From the NCBI RefSeq assembly GCF_006385175.1, contig NZ_VFIY01000006.1, forward strand, positions 1-64,000: a stretch of 64,000 nucleotides of DNA, given 5' to 3'. This DNA comes from Emcibacter nanhaiensis (GTDB lineage: Bacteria > Pseudomonadota > Alphaproteobacteria > Sphingomonadales > Emcibacteraceae). The position numbers were made by a program, and so were the translations under genes. The notes beneath the pieces were generated by a model that ran no database searches, had not been told where the DNA came from, and was given only the letters and a program-made list of their open reading frames with translations. Shown here piece after piece: positions 1-10,612 of this stretch; within the stretch, counting starts at the first letter, position 1, and each line of letters starts with the position of its first letter.

Positions 1-1
1 A

Positions 2-1192
2 ATGTCAAAAGAAAAGTTTGAACGCACGAAGCCGCACTGCAATATTGGGACTATTGGTCACGTTGACCATGGTAAGACCACACTGACTGCGGCGATCACA
101 AAAGTACTTGCCGATGCCGGTCACGGCAAAGCGGTTGATTTTGCGAACATCGACAAGGCTCCTGAGGAGCGCGAGCGCGGTATTACGATTTCCACGGCCC
201 ACGTTGAGTATGAGACGGACAAGCGTCACTATGCTCACGTTGACTGCCCGGGTCATGCTGACTATGTGAAGAACATGATCACCGGTGCGGCGCAGATGGA
301 CGGCGCGATTCTTGTTGTGAACGCTGCTGACGGCCCGATGCCGCAGACCCGCGAGCACATTCTTCTGGCCCGTCAGGTTGGCGTTCCGGCCCTGGTTGTA
401 TTCCTGAACAAGGTTGACCAGGTTGACGACGAAGAGCTGCTTGAGCTGGTTGAGATGGAAGTTCGCGAACTTCTGAATGAATATGAATTCCCGGGTGACG
501 ATATTCCGATCATTGCCGGTTCTGCGCTTGCCGCCCTGGAAGGTCGTGACGACGCCATCGGCAAAGACAAGATCCTGGAACTGATGGACGCTGTTGACGA
601 ATATATCCCGCAGCCGGACCGTCCGAAGGACCAGCCGTTCCTGATGCCGATCGAGGACGTGTTCTCCATTTCCGGTCGTGGTACTGTTGTGACCGGCCGT
701 GTTGAGCGCGGTATCATCAATGTGGGCGAGGAAGTTGAGATCGTGGGCATCAAAGACACCACGAAAACAACTGTTACCGGCGTTGAAATGTTCCGCAAGC
801 TGCTGGATAGCGGTGAAGCCGGCGACAACATCGGTGCGCTGCTGCGTGGCGTTGGCCGTGAAGAGGTTGAGCGTGGCCAGGTTCTGGCCAAGCCGGGAAC
901 CATTACCCCGCACACCAAGTTCAAAGCCGAGGCTTACATCCTGACCAAGGAAGAGGGCGGTCGTCATACCCCGTTCTTCACCAACTACCGTCCGCAGTTC
1001 TACTTCCGTACCACTGACGTGACCGGTATTGTGCATCTTCCGGAAGGCACCGAGATGGTTATGCCGGGCGACAACGTGACCGTTGACGTCGAGCTGATCG
1101 CCCCGATCGCCATGGACGAAGGTCTGCGTTTCGCCATCCGTGAAGGCGGTCGTACCGTCGGCGCCGGCGTCGTAGCCTCAATTATCGAATAG
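2..1192 (+). CDS. tuf: Elongation factor Tu
   Basis: Translation GTPase that brings aminoacyl-tRNA to the ribosomal A site in the cytoplasm. The 396-residue protein has the usual family length. The P-loop GHVDHGKT lies at residues 19-26, the DCPGH switch II motif near 81 and the NKVD guanine-binding motif near 136, followed by the two beta-barrel domains. The ATG is at the second base of the window, so its ribosome binding site and the expected upstream rpsL-rpsG-fusA genes are out of view. It heads the S10 cluster, the common alphaproteobacterial order. A second tuf copy elsewhere is usual in this class but cannot be judged here. Confidence 0.98.
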   Translation: MSKEKFERTKPHCNIGTIGHVDHGKTTLTAAITKVLADAGHGKAVDFANIDKAPEERERGITISTAHVEYETDKRHYAHVDCPGHADYVKNMITGAAQMDGAILVVNAADGPMPQTREHILLARQVGVPALVVFLNKVDQVDDEELLELVEMEVRELLNEYEFPGDDIPIIAGSALAALEGRDDAIGKDKILELMDAVDEYIPQPDRPKDQPFLMPIEDVFSISGRGTVVTGRVERGIINVGEEVEIVGIKDTTKTTVTGVEMFRKLLDSGEAGDNIGALLRGVGREEVERGQVLAKPGTITPHTKFKAEAYILTKEEGGRHTPFFTNYRPQFYFRTTDVTGIVHLPEGTEMVMPGDNVTVDVELIAPIAMDEGLRFAIREGGRTVGAGVVASIIE

Positions 1193-1201
1193 TTTCTATC
1201 T

Positions 1202-1233
1202 AGGAGCGCGGGCGTAAGCCCGCGTATTTAATT
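1202..1233 (+). promoter_or_regulatory. Shine-Dalgarno plus hairpin before rpsJ
   Basis: An AGGAG Shine-Dalgarno sequence lies at 1202-1206, too far (27 nt) from the rpsJ ATG at 1234 for normal use. A perfect 7-bp GC-rich stem fills the gap (1207-1213 with 1218-1224, loop GTAA, a GNRA tetraloop), followed by 9 nt. If the stem folds, the Shine-Dalgarno is brought to normal spacing. There is no U-run, so a terminator is unlikely. The folding role is inference. Confidence 0.5.
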
Positions 1234-1551
1234 ATGTTGGATTCACAAAACATTCGTATCCGCCTTAAGGCGTTTGACCACCGTGTCCTGGACCAGGCTG
1301 CCGGTGAAATCGCCAATACGGCCAAAAGAACTGGCGCCAGCGTACGCGGCCCCATTCCGATGCCGACACGGATTGAGAAATTTACGGTTCTGCGGTCACC
1401 GCACGTGAACAAAAAATCACGCGAACAGTTCGAAATGCGCACACACAAGCGCCTTCTCGACATTGTTGAGCCGACACCCCAGACAGTTGACGCGCTGATG
1501 AAGCTCGACCTGGCTGCCGGGGTGGAAGTTGAAATCAAACTGCAGGGGTAA
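1234..1551 (+). CDS. rpsJ: 30S ribosomal protein S10
   Basis: Small-subunit protein of the 30S head that also acts as NusE in transcription antitermination. The 105-residue length and the motif [13 protein letters not shown] near the start are diagnostic. The ATG is chosen because homology starts immediately after it, although the nearest purine-rich Shine-Dalgarno lies upstream of a hairpin (see 1202-1233). The stop codon TAA overlaps the start region of rplC by one base, which suggests translational coupling. First gene of the S10 operon proper. Confidence 0.98.
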   Translation: MLDSQNIRIRLKAFDHRVLDQAAGEIANTAKRTGASVRGPIPMPTRIEKFTVLRSPHVNKKSREQFEMRTHKRLLDIVEPTPQTVDALMKLDLAAGVEVEIKLQG

Positions 1552-2330
1552 TGAGCATGCGTTCAGGACTTATTGCAAAGAAAGTTGGCATGTCACGTGT
1601 TTTCGGCGAAGGCGGAAAACACGTTCCGGTGACCATTCTGCATGTTGATAACCTTCAGGTTGTTTCTCACAAAACAGCCGAAAAAGACGGTTACAACGCC
1701 CTGCAGCTCGGAGCTGGTGCTGCCAAAGTGAAACGGACTTCGCAGCAGATGCGCGGTCATTTCGCCAAAGCCAAGGTTGAGCCGAAAGCAAAGCTGGCCG
1801 AATTCCGCATTTCCGATGATGCTTTCATCGAAGTTGGCGCGGAACTGAGCCCGGAACATTTTGTAAACGGCCAGTTGGTTGACGTCGTTGGTACCTCCAA
1901 AGGTAAAGGTTTTGCCGGTGGTATGAAACGTCACAACTTCGGTGGTCTGCGTGCTACCCACGGTGTATCCATTTCTCACCGTTCACACGGTTCCACAGGT
2001 CAGTGTCAGGACCCGGGCCGCGTGTTCAAAGGCAAGAAAATGGCCGGTCACCTGGGTGACGAGCGCGTAACCGTGCACAACCTTGAAGTAGTTGCTACCG
2101 ACGCCGACGAAGGTCTGCTCCTGGTTAAAGGTGCAGTGCCCGGTGCCAAAGGCGGCTGGATTTTAGTCAGTGATGCAGTGAAAAAAGCCCTGCCGGAAGA
2201 CGCCCCGTTCCCGGGTGCCGTTAAATCCGCCGCAGCGCCCGCTGCCGAAGAAGCTCCGGCTGTAGAAGCTCCCGCTGAGGAAGCAGCAGCAGAAGCACCG
2301 GCTGAAACTGCAGAAGAGAACAAGGAATAA
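1551..2330 (+). CDS. rplC: 50S ribosomal protein L3
   Basis: Early-assembly large-subunit protein near the peptidyl transferase centre. The body matches the family, including the conserved [10 protein letters not shown] and [10 protein letters not shown] stretches in the central loop. The last roughly 40 residues are a low-complexity Ala/Glu/Pro tail (about residues 222-259), longer than the Escherichia coli protein (about 209 residues). Such acidic tails occur in alphaproteobacterial L3 and are probably disordered. Follows rpsJ with a one-base overlap and is 6 nt from rplD. Confidence 0.97.
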   Translation: MSMRSGLIAKKVGMSRVFGEGGKHVPVTILHVDNLQVVSHKTAEKDGYNALQLGAGAAKVKRTSQQMRGHFAKAKVEPKAKLAEFRISDDAFIEVGAELSPEHFVNGQLVDVVGTSKGKGFAGGMKRHNFGGLRATHGVSISHRSHGSTGQCQDPGRVFKGKKMAGHLGDERVTVHNLEVVATDADEGLLLVKGAVPGAKGGWILVSDAVKKALPEDAPFPGAVKSAAAPAAEEAPAVEAPAEEAAAEAPAETAEENKE

Positions 2331-2336
2331 CGACCG

Positions 2337-2957
2337 ATGAAAGCCGATGTATTGAAGCTTGATGCTAAAAAGGCTGGTGACGTCGATCTTGACGACGGCA
2401 TCTTTGGTCTTCCCGAGCGTGCAGACATTCTGCAGCGTGTTGTTGTGTGGCAGCTGGCCAAGCGCCGCGCCGGTACCCACAAGGTACAGAGCCGCGGTGA
2501 AATTACCGGTACCACTAAACGTATCGGCCGCCAGAAAGGCGGCGGTTCCGCCCGTCACGGTTCAGGTAAAGTAAGCCAGTTCCGTGGTGGTGGCCGCGCC
2601 TTCGGTCCGGTCGTGCGTTCACACGCCCATGATCTGCCGAAAAAAATTCGCAAACTCGGCCTGAAAACGGCCCTGTCCAGCAAGCTTGCCAACGGCAACC
2701 TGATTGTTCTGGACAGTGCGGACCTGAAAGCACCGAAAACCAAGGATCTGGTCAAGGCGCTTGATAAACTGGGTCTGGACAACGCGCTCTTCATTGATGG
2801 CGCCGAAGTCAGCGAAAACTTTAAACTCGCCGCTGCAAACATCCCGAACGTGGATGTCCTGCCGAGCCAGGGCGCCAATGTCTATGACATCCTGCGTCGC
2901 CAGAAACTGGTTCTGACCAAAGCAGCCGTCGAAAGCCTGACGGAGAGGCTGAAATGA
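2337..2957 (+). CDS. rplD: 50S ribosomal protein L4
   Basis: Large-subunit protein lining the exit tunnel; in gammaproteobacteria it also autoregulates the S10 operon, which cannot be assumed here. The 206-residue length fits. The tunnel-loop segment with [19 protein letters not shown] near residues 60-78 is conserved. Its stop overlaps the rplW start by 4 nt (ATGA), a coupled arrangement. Confidence 0.97.
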   Translation: MKADVLKLDAKKAGDVDLDDGIFGLPERADILQRVVVWQLAKRRAGTHKVQSRGEITGTTKRIGRQKGGGSARHGSGKVSQFRGGGRAFGPVVRSHAHDLPKKIRKLGLKTALSSKLANGNLIVLDSADLKAPKTKDLVKALDKLGLDNALFIDGAEVSENFKLAAANIPNVDVLPSQGANVYDILRRQKLVLTKAAVESLTERLK

Positions 2958-3247
2958 CTGAAGTAAAACATTACGATACTATTCTTGGTCCCGTGATCAC
3001 CGAGAAATCCACTTTGGTTTCAGAGCATAACCAGGTGGTATTCCGGGTGCCGTTGACTGCGACCAAGCCGGAAATCAAAGACGCTGTGGAAGCTCTCTTT
3101 GATGTCAAGGTTGAAGCAGTGAACACCATCCGTGTCAAAGGTAAGGTAAAGCGTTTCCGCGGTCATAAAGGTCGCCGGAGCGATTACAAAAAAGCGATGG
3201 TTAAACTGGCTGAAGGTCAGTCCATCGACGTGACGACGGGGATCTAA
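2954..3247 (+). CDS. rplW: 50S ribosomal protein L23
   Basis: Protein at the exit-tunnel mouth that docks trigger factor and SRP. The 97-residue protein opens with the family segment [14 protein letters not shown] and has a basic central loop [18 protein letters not shown]. The ATG overlaps the end of rplD by 4 nt; rplB follows after 2 nt. Confidence 0.97.
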   Translation: MTEVKHYDTILGPVITEKSTLVSEHNQVVFRVPLTATKPEIKDAVEALFDVKVEAVNTIRVKGKVKRFRGHKGRRSDYKKAMVKLAEGQSIDVTTGI

Positions 3248-3249
3248 CA

Positions 3250-4083
3250 ATGGCTTTGAAAACATTTAATCCGACTACACCCAGCCAGCGTTCGCTGGTC
3301 CAGGTGGATCGTTCAGAACTCTGGAAAGGCAAGCCCGTCAAGTCACTGACTGAAGGGCTGACCAAATCAGGTGGACGTAACAACGCAGGTCGTATCACTG
3401 CCCGCCGTCGTGGCGGCGGTCACAAGCGCGCTTATCGTCTGGTGGACTTCAAACGTCGCAAATGGGACGTGGAAGCCACTGTACAGCGCCTTGAGTATGA
3501 CCCGAACCGGACAGCCTTTATCGCGCTGATCGAATATGCTGACGGTGAGCAGGCCTATATCCTGGCGCCGCAGCGTATTGCCGAAGGCGATGTAGTGGTG
3601 GCCGGTCAGAAAGTGGATGTGAAACCGGGCAACGCCATGCCGCTGTCTTCCATCCCCGTTGGGTCCATTGTTCATAACGTTGAACTGAAACCGGGCAAGG
3701 GCGGCCAGATCGCCCGTTCCGCAGGTTCCTATGTCCAGGTAACCGGCCGTGACCAGGGCTATGTCCTGCTTCGTCTGGCTTCCGGCGAACAGCGTTATGT
3801 CCGGGCCGAGTGCATGGCCACTATCGGTGCCGTGTCCAACCCTGACAACCAGAACATCAAACTGGCGAAAGCCGGCCGTAGTCGCTGGCTCGGCAAACGC
3901 CCGTCTGTCCGTGGTGTTGCGATGAACCCGATTGACCACCCCCATGGTGGTGGTGAGGGTCGTACCTCCGGTGGTCGTCACCCTGTGACACCCTGGGGTA
4001 AACCGACCAAGGGTAAACGCACCCGTAGCAACAAGTCGACAGACCGCTATATTGCGCGGTCCCGTCACGAGCGCAAGAAATAA
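3250..4083 (+). CDS. rplB: 50S ribosomal protein L2
   Basis: Core large-subunit protein required for subunit association and peptidyl transferase activity. The 277-residue length is typical. The C-terminal loop [17 protein letters not shown], carrying the conserved functional histidine, lies near residues 226-242, followed by the basic [10 protein letters not shown] tail. Tightly packed between rplW and rpsS. Confidence 0.98.
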   Translation: MALKTFNPTTPSQRSLVQVDRSELWKGKPVKSLTEGLTKSGGRNNAGRITARRRGGGHKRAYRLVDFKRRKWDVEATVQRLEYDPNRTAFIALIEYADGEQAYILAPQRIAEGDVVVAGQKVDVKPGNAMPLSSIPVGSIVHNVELKPGKGGQIARSAGSYVQVTGRDQGYVLLRLASGEQRYVRAECMATIGAVSNPDNQNIKLAKAGRSRWLGKRPSVRGVAMNPIDHPHGGGEGRTSGGRHPVTPWGKPTKGKRTRSNKSTDRYIARSRHERKK

Positions 4084-4095
4084 GGAGACAGACGA

Positions 4096-4374
4096 ATGGC
4101 ACGTTCAGTATGGAAAGGTCCGTTTGTCGATCTGCATCTTCTCAAGAAGTCAGAGGCTATGGCGGAATCCGGCAAAAACTCACCGATCAAGACCTGGTCT
4201 CGTCGGTCGACCATTTTGCCACAATTTGTCGGACAGACTTTTAATGTCCATAACGGCCACAAATTCATCCCGGTCTATGTGACCGAGGATATGGTTGGCC
4301 ACAAACTTGGTGAATTTGCACCGACCCGTACTTACTACGGTCACGGCGCAGATAAAAAAGCGAAGAAGAGGTAA
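4096..4374 (+). CDS. rpsS: 30S ribosomal protein S19
   Basis: Head protein of the small subunit that partners S13. The 92-residue protein begins [18 protein letters not shown] and has the conserved [13 protein letters not shown] segment near the end. A Shine-Dalgarno AAGGAG lies 7-12 nt before the ATG, overlapping the rplB stop. Confidence 0.97.
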   Translation: MARSVWKGPFVDLHLLKKSEAMAESGKNSPIKTWSRRSTILPQFVGQTFNVHNGHKFIPVYVTEDMVGHKLGEFAPTRTYYGHGADKKAKKR

Positions 4375-4379
4375 GGACA

Positions 4380-4760
4380 GTGGGTAAATCATCAGCACCA
4401 CGCCGCGTTGCCGAAAACGAAGCCTTGGCAGTAGCCAACATGGTTCGTATCAGCCCCCAGAAACTGAATCTGGTGGCCGGCATCATTCGCGGCCAGAAAG
4501 TTGAAAAAGCACTTGCGGACCTGACTTTCTCCAAGCGCCGTATCGCCAAGGATGTCAAAAAAGTTCTGGAGTCAGCTGTTGCTAACGCCGAAAACAACCA
4601 CGGTCTCGATGTGGACAATCTGGTTGTGGCAGAAGCAAGCGTAGGCAAGGCTCTGGTTATGAAACGCTTCCGTCCGCGGGCCCGTGGTCGTACAGGCAAA
4701 ATTTTGAAACCGTTCAGCCGGATCCGGATTGTGGTCCGCGAGGTTGAGGAGAGCGAATAA
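4380..4760 (+). CDS. rplV: 50S ribosomal protein L22
   Basis: Exit-tunnel protein, 126 residues. The GTG start at 4380 is preceded by AAGGAC and gives the expected N-terminus. The family segment [17 protein letters not shown] lies at residues 22-38, and the basic beta-hairpin [13 protein letters not shown] that reaches the tunnel lies near residues 95-107. Its stop shares a base with the rpsC start. Confidence 0.97.
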   Translation: MGKSSAPRRVAENEALAVANMVRISPQKLNLVAGIIRGQKVEKALADLTFSKRRIAKDVKKVLESAVANAENNHGLDVDNLVVAEASVGKALVMKRFRPRARGRTGKILKPFSRIRIVVREVEESE

Positions 4761-5461
4761 TGGGTCAGAAGGTAAATCCGATCGGACTTCGTCTGGGCAT
4801 CAACCGGACTTGGGACTCCCGCTGGTACGCCGAAGGTGAAGAGTATGGCGATCTGCTGCACGAAGACCTGGCAATCCGCAAATTCGTGATGAACGAACTG
4901 AAACAGGCTGCCGTCAGCCGTGTGGTAATCGAGCGTCCGGCTAAAAAAGCCCGGGTGACCATCTATTCCGCACGTCCCGGCGTGATCATCGGCAAAAAAG
5001 GCGCAGACATCGAAAAACTGCGCCAGAAAATCGCCGGCATGACCAAAGCCACAGACGTGAGCCTGAATATTGTTGAGATCCGCAAGCCGGAAATCGACGC
5101 CCAGCTGGCAGCCGACAATGTGGCCCAGCAGCTGGAGCGCCGTGTCGCTTTCCGTCGCGCCATGAAGCGCGTGATGCAGAGCGCCCAGCGCCTTGGCGCC
5201 CAGGGTATCCGGATCAACAGCGCCGGCCGTCTGGGTGGCGCAGAGATTGCCCGTACCGAATGGTATCGTGAAGGCCGTGTGCCGCTGCATACATTCCGCT
5301 CCGACATCGATTATGCGGAAAGCAAGGCTTACACACCTTACGGCATCATCGGCATCAAGGTATGGATCTATAAAGGCGATATCATGGAACATGATCCCAT
5401 GGCCCGTGACAATCGCATTAACGAGCAGCAGAAATCTGCTGGCGGCGGCAAAGGCCGTTAA
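4760..5461 (+). CDS. rpsC: 30S ribosomal protein S3
   Basis: Protein at the mRNA entry site with helicase-assisting function, 233 residues. It starts with [15 protein letters not shown] type II KH domain carries the [15 protein letters not shown] motif near residues 74-88, followed by the C-terminal domain with [13 protein letters not shown]. One-base overlap with rplV indicates coupling. Confidence 0.98.
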   Translation: MGQKVNPIGLRLGINRTWDSRWYAEGEEYGDLLHEDLAIRKFVMNELKQAAVSRVVIERPAKKARVTIYSARPGVIIGKKGADIEKLRQKIAGMTKATDVSLNIVEIRKPEIDAQLAADNVAQQLERRVAFRRAMKRVMQSAQRLGAQGIRINSAGRLGGAEIARTEWYREGRVPLHTFRSDIDYAESKAYTPYGIIGIKVWIYKGDIMEHDPMARDNRINEQQKSAGGGKGR

Positions 5462-5480
5462 GGGAAATTGAGGTAAGATT

Positions 5481-5894
5481 ATGCTTCAGCCGAAAAGAAC
5501 AAAATTTCGTAAAGCCCATAAAGGCCGCATCAAAGGGAATGCCAAAGGCGGTACTTCACTGACTTTTGGCGCCTATGGCCTGAAGGCTCTGCAGCCCGAG
5601 CGAATTACAGCCCGTCAGATTGAGGCCGCCCGTCGTGCCATGACCCGTCACATTAAACGTGCCGGTAAAATCTGGATCCGTGTATTCCCGGATGTGCCTG
5701 TTTCCTCCAAACCTGCCGAAGTCCGTATGGGTAAAGGTAAAGGTTCTCCGGAATATTGGGCATGCCGTGTTAAACCGGGCCGTATTCTGTTTGAAATGGA
5801 TGGTGTGCCGCAGGATCTGGCTCGTGAAGCCTTTGATCGTGCTGCTGCCAAACTGCCGATCCAGACGCGTTTTGTCACGCGTCTCGGTGAATAA
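5481..5894 (+). CDS. rplP: 50S ribosomal protein L16
   Basis: Large-subunit protein at the A-site finger, 137 residues, the family length. It opens [16 protein letters not shown] and has the conserved [11 protein letters not shown] segment around residues 78-88. A Shine-Dalgarno GAGGTAAG precedes the ATG. Confidence 0.97.
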   Translation: MLQPKRTKFRKAHKGRIKGNAKGGTSLTFGAYGLKALQPERITARQIEAARRAMTRHIKRAGKIWIRVFPDVPVSSKPAEVRMGKGKGSPEYWACRVKPGRILFEMDGVPQDLAREAFDRAAAKLPIQTRFVTRLGE

Positions 5895-5906
5895 GGAGAG
5901 TTCGTG

Positions 5907-6101
5907 ATGAAAGCGTCAGAACTTCGTGGAAAGTCTATTGAAGAGCTGGAAGGTCAGATTGCCGACCTGAAAAAAGAGCAGTTCAACCTGCGTTTTCAGG
6001 GCGCGACTGCTCAGCTGGAAAATACGGCTCGTGTGCGTCAGGTACGTCGGGATATTGCCCGCATCCAGACTGTGGTCAATGAAAAACGTGCCAGCGCGTA
6101 A
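5907..6101 (+). CDS. rpmC: 50S ribosomal protein L29
   Basis: Small helical protein at the exit tunnel and docking site, 64 residues from this ATG. A GTG codon immediately upstream (5904) is an alternative start that would add one residue. I prefer the ATG, 7 nt after the Shine-Dalgarno AAGGAG. Family features are [14 protein letters not shown] at the start and a coiled two-helix body ending [16 protein letters not shown]. Confidence 0.96.
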   Translation: MKASELRGKSIEELEGQIADLKKEQFNLRFQGATAQLENTARVRQVRRDIARIQTVVNEKRASA

Positions 6102-6119
6102 TTAAGAAGGTAACTCAAC

Positions 6120-6353
6120 ATGCCTAAACGTATTTTGCAAGGTGAAGTGGTAAGCGACAAAAACGACAAAACCGTCGTGGTTCTGGTTGAACGTCGTTTC
6201 AAACACCCTCTGCTGAAGAAAGTTGTGCGTAGTTCCAAAAAATATCATGCGCATGACGAAAGCAACAAATGCCAGGTGGGCGACACTGTTCGTATTGAAG
6301 AATGTCGTCCGATTTCCAAGAAAAAGTCTTGGAAAGTGGTAGAAGGCGCCTAA
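6120..6353 (+). CDS. rpsQ: 30S ribosomal protein S17
   Basis: Primary 16S rRNA-binding protein with an OB fold, 77 residues. It begins [18 protein letters not shown] and has [20 protein letters not shown] in the middle and the [18 protein letters not shown] signature. A Shine-Dalgarno GAAGG lies upstream. The 48-nt gap to rplN is slightly longer than others in this operon. Confidence 0.97.
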   Translation: MPKRILQGEVVSDKNDKTVVVLVERRFKHPLLKKVVRSSKKYHAHDESNKCQVGDTVRIEECRPISKKKSWKVVEGA

Positions 6354-6401
6354 ATAGCGTCTTTAGTGTGAAGATTATTAAATAGATATTGGAATAGACC
6401 A

Positions 6402-6770
6402 ATGATTCAAATGCAAACCAATCTTGACGTTGCCGACAACTCCGGTGCCCGCCGGGTTCAGTGCATCAAGGTGCTCGGTGGTTCCAAACGGAAAACCGCC
6501 GGTGTCGGCGATATCATTGTCGTCAGCGTAAAGGAAGCAATTCCGCGCGGACGCGTGAAAAAAGGTCAGGTGCATCGTGCAGTGATTGTGCGTACGGCTA
6601 AAGAAGTGAAGCGCCCCGACGGCACTTCCATCCGCTTTGACCGCAACGCCGCTGTTCTGGTTAACAAACAGAACGAACCGATCGGCACACGCATCTTCGG
6701 CCCTGTTGTGCGTGAACTGCGTGCTGCTAAACAGATGAAAATCATTTCTCTGGCTCCGGAGGTTCTGTAA
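6402..6770 (+). CDS. rplN: 50S ribosomal protein L14
   Basis: Large-subunit protein at the subunit interface and bridge B8, 122 residues, the typical length. It begins [18 protein letters not shown]. The conserved ending is [13 protein letters not shown] near residues 97-109. Conventionally the start of the spc set; it overlaps rplX by one base. Confidence 0.98.
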   Translation: MIQMQTNLDVADNSGARRVQCIKVLGGSKRKTAGVGDIIVVSVKEAIPRGRVKKGQVHRAVIVRTAKEVKRPDGTSIRFDRNAAVLVNKQNEPIGTRIFGPVVRELRAAKQMKIISLAPEVL

Positions 6771-7099
6771 TGGCGAAAAATGCTAAGTACAAAATCAGGA
6801 AGGGCGACGAGGTTGTCGTTCTGACTGGCAAGGACAAAGGCAAAACTGGTGAGATCATCAAGATGCTGCCGTCCGAAGGTCGTGCCGTGGTGCAGGGTGT
6901 GAATGTGGTGAAACGCCACACACGTCCGTCCCAGACATCCCAGGGTGGAATTGTTACGAAGGAAGCTTCTATCCACGTCTCCAACCTGGCCCTGAAGGAC
7001 CCGAAAACCGGCAAACCGACCAAAGTTGGATTTAAAGTTGAAAAAGACGGCACGAAAGTTCGTGTTGCCAAAGCATCAGGGGAGGTCATCAATGACTAA
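6770..7099 (+). CDS. rplX: 50S ribosomal protein L24
   Basis: Assembly initiator protein with an N-terminal KOW motif ([19 protein letters not shown], residues 9-27). The 109 residues fit the bacterial family. The last 8 nt overlap the rplE start, so the two are probably translationally coupled. Confidence 0.97.
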   Translation: MAKNAKYKIRKGDEVVVLTGKDKGKTGEIIKMLPSEGRAVVQGVNVVKRHTRPSQTSQGGIVTKEASIHVSNLALKDPKTGKPTKVGFKVEKDGTKVRVAKASGEVIND

Positions 7100-7643
7100 T
7101 TATACTCCTCGTCTGCGTGAGGTCTATGAGAGCGAAATCAAGGCCAAAATGCAGGAAAAGTTTGCTTACAAAAACGTCATGCAAATGCCGAAGCTGGACA
7201 AGATCGTCCTCAATATGGGGGTTGGCGAAGCTGTTGGCGATTCCAAGAAGGTGAAAAAGGCTGTTGAGGAAATGGCCCTGATCGCCGGTCAGCAGCCGGT
7301 TACGACACGTGCCAAAAAATCCATCGCCGGTTTTAAAGTGCGTGAAGAAATGCCGCTGGGTTGTAAAGTGACCCTGCGCGGAAACCGCATGTATGAGTTC
7401 CTTGATCGCCTGATCCAGGTCGCTCTGCCCCGCGTGCGTGACTTCCGCGGCGTGAACGGCAAAAGCTTCGACGGTCGCGGCAACTATGCCCTGGGCCTGA
7501 AGGAGCAGCTGGTATTCCCCGAAATCAGCTATGATCAAGTTGATGACGTTCGGGGTATGGACATCATTATCTGTACGACGGCTGAGACCGATGAAGAAGC
7601 GAAAGAGCTTCTGGCCGGTTTCCAGATGCCGTTTTCAAACTGA
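7092..7643 (+). CDS. rplE: 50S ribosomal protein L5
   Basis: 5S rRNA-binding protein of the central protuberance, 183 residues from this start. A longer in-frame reading from 7026 exists, but the ATG at 7092 follows AGGGGAGGTCATCA and gives the canonical N-terminus [12 protein letters not shown], so it is preferred. Family segments such as [15 protein letters not shown] and [17 protein letters not shown] are present. Confidence 0.97.
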   Translation: MTNYTPRLREVYESEIKAKMQEKFAYKNVMQMPKLDKIVLNMGVGEAVGDSKKVKKAVEEMALIAGQQPVTTRAKKSIAGFKVREEMPLGCKVTLRGNRMYEFLDRLIQVALPRVRDFRGVNGKSFDGRGNYALGLKEQLVFPEISYDQVDDVRGMDIIICTTAETDEEAKELLAGFQMPFSN

Positions 7644-7668
7644 TTGAAACGGCAGGAGGATTTGAATA

Positions 7669-7974
7669 ATGGCTAAAACTAGCGCCGTTGAGAAGAATAT
7701 GAAAAGGCAGCGTCTTGTCGCAAAATATGCTGCAAAACGCGAAGCCCTGAAAAAAGCCGCGGTGGATCCCGATCTGTCGCCTGAAGAGCAGTTCATGGCC
7801 CGCCTGAAGCTGGCCAAACTGCCGCGCAACAGCGCACCGACCCGTGTGCGTAACCGTTGCCAGGTAAATGGTCGTCCGCGCGGCTATCACCGCAAGTTCA
7901 AAATGTCTCGTGTTTCCCTCCGTGAACTGGCCTCTGTCGGTCAGCTTCCCGGTGTTGTGAAGTCGAGCTGGTAA
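7669..7974 (+). CDS. rpsN: 30S ribosomal protein S14, zinc-independent type
   Basis: Protein of the small-subunit head, 101 residues. This is the long, cysteine-poor form: only one Cys is visible, so it should not bind zinc, unlike the short CxxC-CxxC form. The conserved C-terminal segment [20 protein letters not shown] is clear. Shine-Dalgarno AGGAGG lies 10 nt upstream. Confidence 0.97.
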   Translation: MAKTSAVEKNMKRQRLVAKYAAKREALKKAAVDPDLSPEEQFMARLKLAKLPRNSAPTRVRNRCQVNGRPRGYHRKFKMSRVSLRELASVGQLPGVVKSSW

Positions 7975-7987
7975 GGAGGACTGACAG

Positions 7988-8386
7988 ATGTCTATGAGTG
8001 ATCCTCTGGCAGATATGCTGACACGTATCCGGAACGGACAGCGTGCGAATAAAAAAGTGATTTCCTCTCCGGCTTCCAAAATGCGTCAGCGCATTCTGGA
8101 CGTGCTGGAGCGCGAAGGCTACATCCGTGGTTACAGCCGCAATGACGGTGAAAACGGTAAAGCTGAAATCAGCATCGAACTGAAATATCATGAGGGCCTG
8201 CCCGTGATCCAGGAAATCAAACGTATTTCCAAACCGGGTCGCCGGGTTTATTCCTCTGTGAACGACCTGCCGCGGGTACGCAACGGTCTTGGTATTTCCA
8301 TTGTTTCAACCCCTAAGGGTGTTCTTTCCGACGCAGAAGCACGTGCTGAAAATGTCGGCGGCGAGATCATCTGTACAGTATTCTAA
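7988..8386 (+). CDS. rpsH: 30S ribosomal protein S8
   Basis: 16S rRNA-binding assembly protein, 132 residues. It begins [17 protein letters not shown]. The C-terminal signature [20 protein letters not shown] lies near residues 98-117. An in-frame ATG two codons downstream (7994) is an alternative start. Shine-Dalgarno AAGGAGGA precedes. Confidence 0.97.
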   Translation: MSMSDPLADMLTRIRNGQRANKKVISSPASKMRQRILDVLEREGYIRGYSRNDGENGKAEISIELKYHEGLPVIQEIKRISKPGRRVYSSVNDLPRVRNGLGISIVSTPKGVLSDAEARAENVGGEIICTVF

Positions 8387-8397
8387 GGAGATCCGGT

Positions 8398-8931
8398 ATG
8401 TCACGTATTGGTAAGAGACCTGTTGCTGTACCCCAGGGTGTTGAAGCCAACCTCGACGGTCGCGACCTGAAAATCAAAGGCCCGAAAGGTGAACTCGCCA
8501 TGACCTTCATGGACGAGGTGGATGTGAAACTTGAAGACGGCAACATCACTGTTATGCCGATCGGTCAAACAAAGCGCGCCCGCTCCATGTGGGGCATGCA
8601 GCGCACATTGGCCGAAAACCTGGTAACCGGTGTTACCGACGGGTTTTCCAAGGAACTCAAGCTGAATGGTGTTGGTTACCGTGCCGCTGTGCAGGGCAAC
8701 AACGTCCAGCTTCAGCTGGGTTATAGCCACGATGTTATCTTTCCGATCCCGGAAGGCATCGATGTGAAATGTCCGGATCAGACAACAATCATCATCTCCG
8801 GCATTGATAAACAGAAAGTTGGCCAGGTTGCGGCGCAAATTCGTGAATGGCGTAAGCCCGAGCCCTATAAAGGCAAAGGTATCAAATACTCCGACGAATA
8901 TATCTTCCGCAAAGAAGGCAAGAAGAAATAA
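8398..8931 (+). CDS. rplF: 50S ribosomal protein L6
   Basis: Large-subunit protein near the sarcin-ricin loop and factor-binding site, 177 residues. It begins [15 protein letters not shown]. The repeat-2 signature [20 protein letters not shown] near residues 155-174 is typical. Shine-Dalgarno AAGGAGA lies just upstream. Confidence 0.98.
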   Translation: MSRIGKRPVAVPQGVEANLDGRDLKIKGPKGELAMTFMDEVDVKLEDGNITVMPIGQTKRARSMWGMQRTLAENLVTGVTDGFSKELKLNGVGYRAAVQGNNVQLQLGYSHDVIFPIPEGIDVKCPDQTTIIISGIDKQKVGQVAAQIREWRKPEPYKGKGIKYSDEYIFRKEGKKK

Positions 8932-8943
8932 TAGGTGGTCGTC

Positions 8944-9309
8944 ATGGCAAACAAGACTGAAAAACTTTTTAAACGTCGTCGCCAGCGGGTGCGTACACAG
9001 CTCCGCAAGGTGGCAGCAGGGCGGCCCCGTCTTTCCATTCATCGTACCAACCAGCATATCTATGCCCAGGTTATCGATGACGCGAAAGGCGTTACGGTCG
9101 CAGCCGCATCCACACTGGATACGGACCTGCGCAGTAAACTTGGTAACGGCAGCAACTCCAATGCCGCTGCCGAAGTAGGAAAATTGATCGCAGACCGCGC
9201 CAAAAGCGCCGGTGTTGATCAGGTTGTTTTCGATCGTGGCGGTTTCCTGTACCACGGTCGCGTGAAAGCCCTGGCTGACGCTGCGCGTGAAGCTGGTCTC
9301 AATTTCTAA
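8944..9309 (+). CDS. rplR: 50S ribosomal protein L18
   Basis: 5S rRNA-binding protein, 121 residues from this ATG. A GTG three codons upstream (8935) is possible, but the ATG follows AGGTGGTC at good spacing and gives the standard basic N-terminus. The signature [20 protein letters not shown] and the C-terminal [20 protein letters not shown] are present. Confidence 0.96.
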   Translation: MANKTEKLFKRRRQRVRTQLRKVAAGRPRLSIHRTNQHIYAQVIDDAKGVTVAAASTLDTDLRSKLGNGSNSNAAAEVGKLIADRAKSAGVDQVVFDRGGFLYHGRVKALADAAREAGLNF

Positions 9310-9324
9310 GAGAGGAAAGACAGA

Positions 9325-9882
9325 ATGGCTCGGTCAGAAAGAGAACCCCGTCAGGAACAAAGTGACCTGGTGGAAAAACTTGTCCACATCAACCGTGTGG
9401 CAAAAGTTGTCAAAGGTGGTCGCCGCTTCGGTTTTGCCGCCCTGGTAGTTGTCGGCGACGGCAAGGGACGTGTCGGTTTCGGCAAGGGCAAAGCCCGCGA
9501 GGTGCCTGAGGCAATTCGCAAGGCAACGGAAGCTGCCAAGAAAAACATGATCCGTGTACCGCTGCGCGAAGGCCGGACACTGCATCACGATATCGAGGGC
9601 CGTCACGGCGCCGGTAAAGTGGTGATCCGTTCAGCCCAGCCCGGTACGGGTATCATCGCCGGTGGTCCGATGCGTGCTGTATTCGAGGCCCTGGGTGTAC
9701 AGGATGTGGTTTCCAAATCCACCGGTACATCCAACCCCTACAACATGGTTCGGGGCACCATCAATGCGCTGACACGTCAGATGTCACCGCGTATGGTTGC
9801 CTCCAAACGCAGTAAAAAAGTCAGTGACATCGTTGCCCGTCGCGGCGAAAAGAATGCTGCTGGCGCAGCGGCTACGGAGTAA
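9325..9882 (+). CDS. rpsE: 30S ribosomal protein S5
   Basis: Small-subunit protein involved in decoding accuracy and mRNA entry, 185 residues. The double-stranded RNA-binding-like domain contains [21 protein letters not shown] near residues 31-51, followed by [13 protein letters not shown]. The C-terminus is a short Ala/Glu tail. Shine-Dalgarno GAGAGGAAAG lies upstream. Confidence 0.97.
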   Translation: MARSEREPRQEQSDLVEKLVHINRVAKVVKGGRRFGFAALVVVGDGKGRVGFGKGKAREVPEAIRKATEAAKKNMIRVPLREGRTLHHDIEGRHGAGKVVIRSAQPGTGIIAGGPMRAVFEALGVQDVVSKSTGTSNPYNMVRGTINALTRQMSPRMVASKRSKKVSDIVARRGEKNAAGAAATE

Positions 9883-9888
9883 AGACTG

Positions 9889-10080
9889 ATGGCCACAGAA
9901 AAGAAAACTATCAAGGTGACACAGATCGGCAGCCCGATCCGCAGAACCCAAGACCAGCGTGCAACCCTGATCGGCCTCGGCCTGAACAAGATGCACAGGA
10001 CCCGCGAGCTGGAAGATACGCCGGCCGTGCGTGGCATGATCCGCAAGGTCAGCCACATGGTCAAGGTTGAAGAAGCTTAA
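9889..10080 (+). CDS. rpmD: 50S ribosomal protein L30
   Basis: Small peripheral large-subunit protein, 63 residues, close to the usual length. The segment [21 protein letters not shown] and the ending [16 protein letters not shown] identify it. Placed between rpsE and rplO as in the standard spc order. Confidence 0.96.
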   Translation: MATEKKTIKVTQIGSPIRRTQDQRATLIGLGLNKMHRTRELEDTPAVRGMIRKVSHMVKVEEA

Positions 10081-10095
10081 GCAAGGTAAGTCATT

Positions 10096-10575
10096 ATGAA
10101 ACTCAATGAAATTGCCAACAAACCCGGCGCCACAAAAAGCCGCACCCGTGTTGGGCGCGGTATCGGCTCCGGCAAAGGTAAAACCGGCGGTCGTGGCGTA
10201 AAAGGCCAGAAATCCCGTTCCGGTGTAGCCGTTAAAGGTTTTGAAGGTGGTCAGATGCCGCTTCATATGCGTCTGCCGAAACGCGGCTTTAACAGCCCGA
10301 ACCGCAAAACCTTTGTTCCCGTGAATCTGGGTCGCCTGCAGGCTGCCATTGACGCCAAGAAACTGGACGCCAAGAAACCGATCACCATTGACGTGCTGAA
10401 AGAAGCCGGCCTGGTGAACGGTATCAAAGACGGTGTTCGTCTTCTGGCCAAAGGTGAGCTGAAGGCTAAAATCCAGATCGAGGTCACTGGTGCTTCCGAA
10501 GCTGCTGTCAAAGCAGTTGAAGCAGCCGGCGGTTCTGTTACAGTAGCGGCAGCCGCCGCTCCGGCAGAAGCGTAA
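10096..10575 (+). CDS. rplO: 50S ribosomal protein L15
   Basis: Late-assembly large-subunit protein, 159 residues. The Gly/Arg-rich N-terminal arm has [19 protein letters not shown], followed by [16 protein letters not shown]. The C-terminus is extended by an Ala/Glu-rich tail. The 37 nt to secY include a purine-rich stretch. Confidence 0.97.
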   Translation: MKLNEIANKPGATKSRTRVGRGIGSGKGKTGGRGVKGQKSRSGVAVKGFEGGQMPLHMRLPKRGFNSPNRKTFVPVNLGRLQAAIDAKKLDAKKPITIDVLKEAGLVNGIKDGVRLLAKGELKAKIQIEVTGASEAAVKAVEAAGGSVTVAAAAAPAEA

Positions 10576-10612
10576 GGCTCGATATATAAAGAGGCAACAG
10601 GGAATAAAATAG

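Noticed and set aside
5-1036. Long open frame on the minus strand opposite tuf
   Set aside because: Codon-bias shadow of a highly expressed gene; no recognisable protein and no ribosome binding site.
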